Assembly: GCA_034659435.1 (NCBI GenBank)
Contig: JAYEHJ010000053.1
Coordinates: 1-15,215 of the forward strand
Reading direction: 5' to 3'
Source of the DNA: JAGLYP01 sp034659435
Lineage (GTDB): Bacteria; Patescibacteriota; Patescibacteriia; Patescibacteriales; UBA12075
Length of the DNA stretch: 15,215 bases
Below, piece after piece: positions 15,161 through 15,215 of this stretch. Each line of letters begins with the position of its first letter. Position 1 is the first letter of the stretch. The position numbers were made by a program, and so were the translations under genes. Below the pieces are notes generated by a model that was not told where the DNA came from, did not search any database, and saw only the letters and a program-made list of their open reading frames with translations.

Positions 15161-15201
15161 AGATTTTTAAAAATAATAATTGCTCCAAAAAAAACAATCA
15201 T
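15154..15201 (-). CDS. Possible 15-codon leader ORF overlapping the phosphoesterase start
   Basis: AAGGAGG (15206-15212), 4 bases before an ATG at 15201, opens a reading frame MIVFFGAIIIFKNLC whose TAA lies 4 bases into the next gene (ATGCTAA). The overlap is the classic geometry for translational coupling, and this is the only consensus Shine-Dalgarno next to a start codon in the window. A 15-residue hydrophobic product has no recognisable function. It may be a leader peptide or a chance frame; the window ends just upstream. Confidence 0.3.
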   Translation of the reverse strand: MIVFFGAIIIFKNLC

Positions 15202-15205
15202 TATC

Positions 15206-15212
15206 CCTCCTT
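15206..15212 (-). promoter_or_regulatory. Consensus Shine-Dalgarno upstream of the phosphoesterase gene
   Basis: AAGGAGG, 45 bases before the phosphoesterase ATG and 4 bases before the leader ORF ATG. It is too far to serve the long gene directly. A second weaker GGAG sits at 15183-15186, still 22 bases away. Confidence 0.5.
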
Positions 15213-15215
15213 AAT

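Overview
The window is AT-rich and densely packed with conserved bacterial housekeeping genes. Gaps are short, coding sequences are compact, and almost no start codon has a Shine-Dalgarno sequence. Gene content, protein style and the many short repeats suit a small-genome bacterium of the Patescibacteria/CPR kind. That placement is inferred from style; the window holds no rRNA or other phylogenetic marker that could settle it.

Layout. From 10554 down to 37 every gene lies on the minus strand. In transcription order they are: DNA polymerase III delta' (holB); a GC-rich 97-base hairpin element; an Asp-box beta-propeller lipoprotein; ribosome recycling factor (frr); an RseP-type site-2 protease; a 254-base gap with a 31-base tandem/REP-like repeat; a short ribosome hibernation factor; a membrane PAS histidine kinase; a response regulator made of two receiver domains; a strong hairpin terminator; a U32/TrhP-type tRNA hydroxylase; ruvA; and a FemAB-type peptidoglycan transferase. 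On the plus strand, divergent from holB, is a polyprenyl-phosphate sugar-1-phosphate transferase (10637-11992). Facing it on the minus strand is a secreted 1040-residue LamG plus calcineurin-like phosphoesterase protein (12038-15160).

How the genes fit together. The block mixes replication and repair (holB, ruvA), translation (frr, hibernation factor, tRNA hydroxylase) and envelope work (S2P protease, FemX, sugar transferase, lipoprotein, secreted phosphoesterase). The kinase and the double-receiver protein form one two-component unit. It has no output domain, and it sits just downstream of the hibernation factor.

Most notable: (1) a 34/35-base repeat lies in frame inside two unrelated genes, as two tandem copies in femX and one in the U32 gene. 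Copies are read in different frames, and the repeat has no stop in any frame of the coding strand. (2) The U32 gene also carries an in-frame heptamer repeat. (3) Four promoter-like elements have their -10 box only 6-8 bases from the ATG, which predicts leaderless mRNAs. (4) The only good Shine-Dalgarno next to a start codon precedes a 15-codon ORF that overlaps the start of the secreted phosphoesterase gene.
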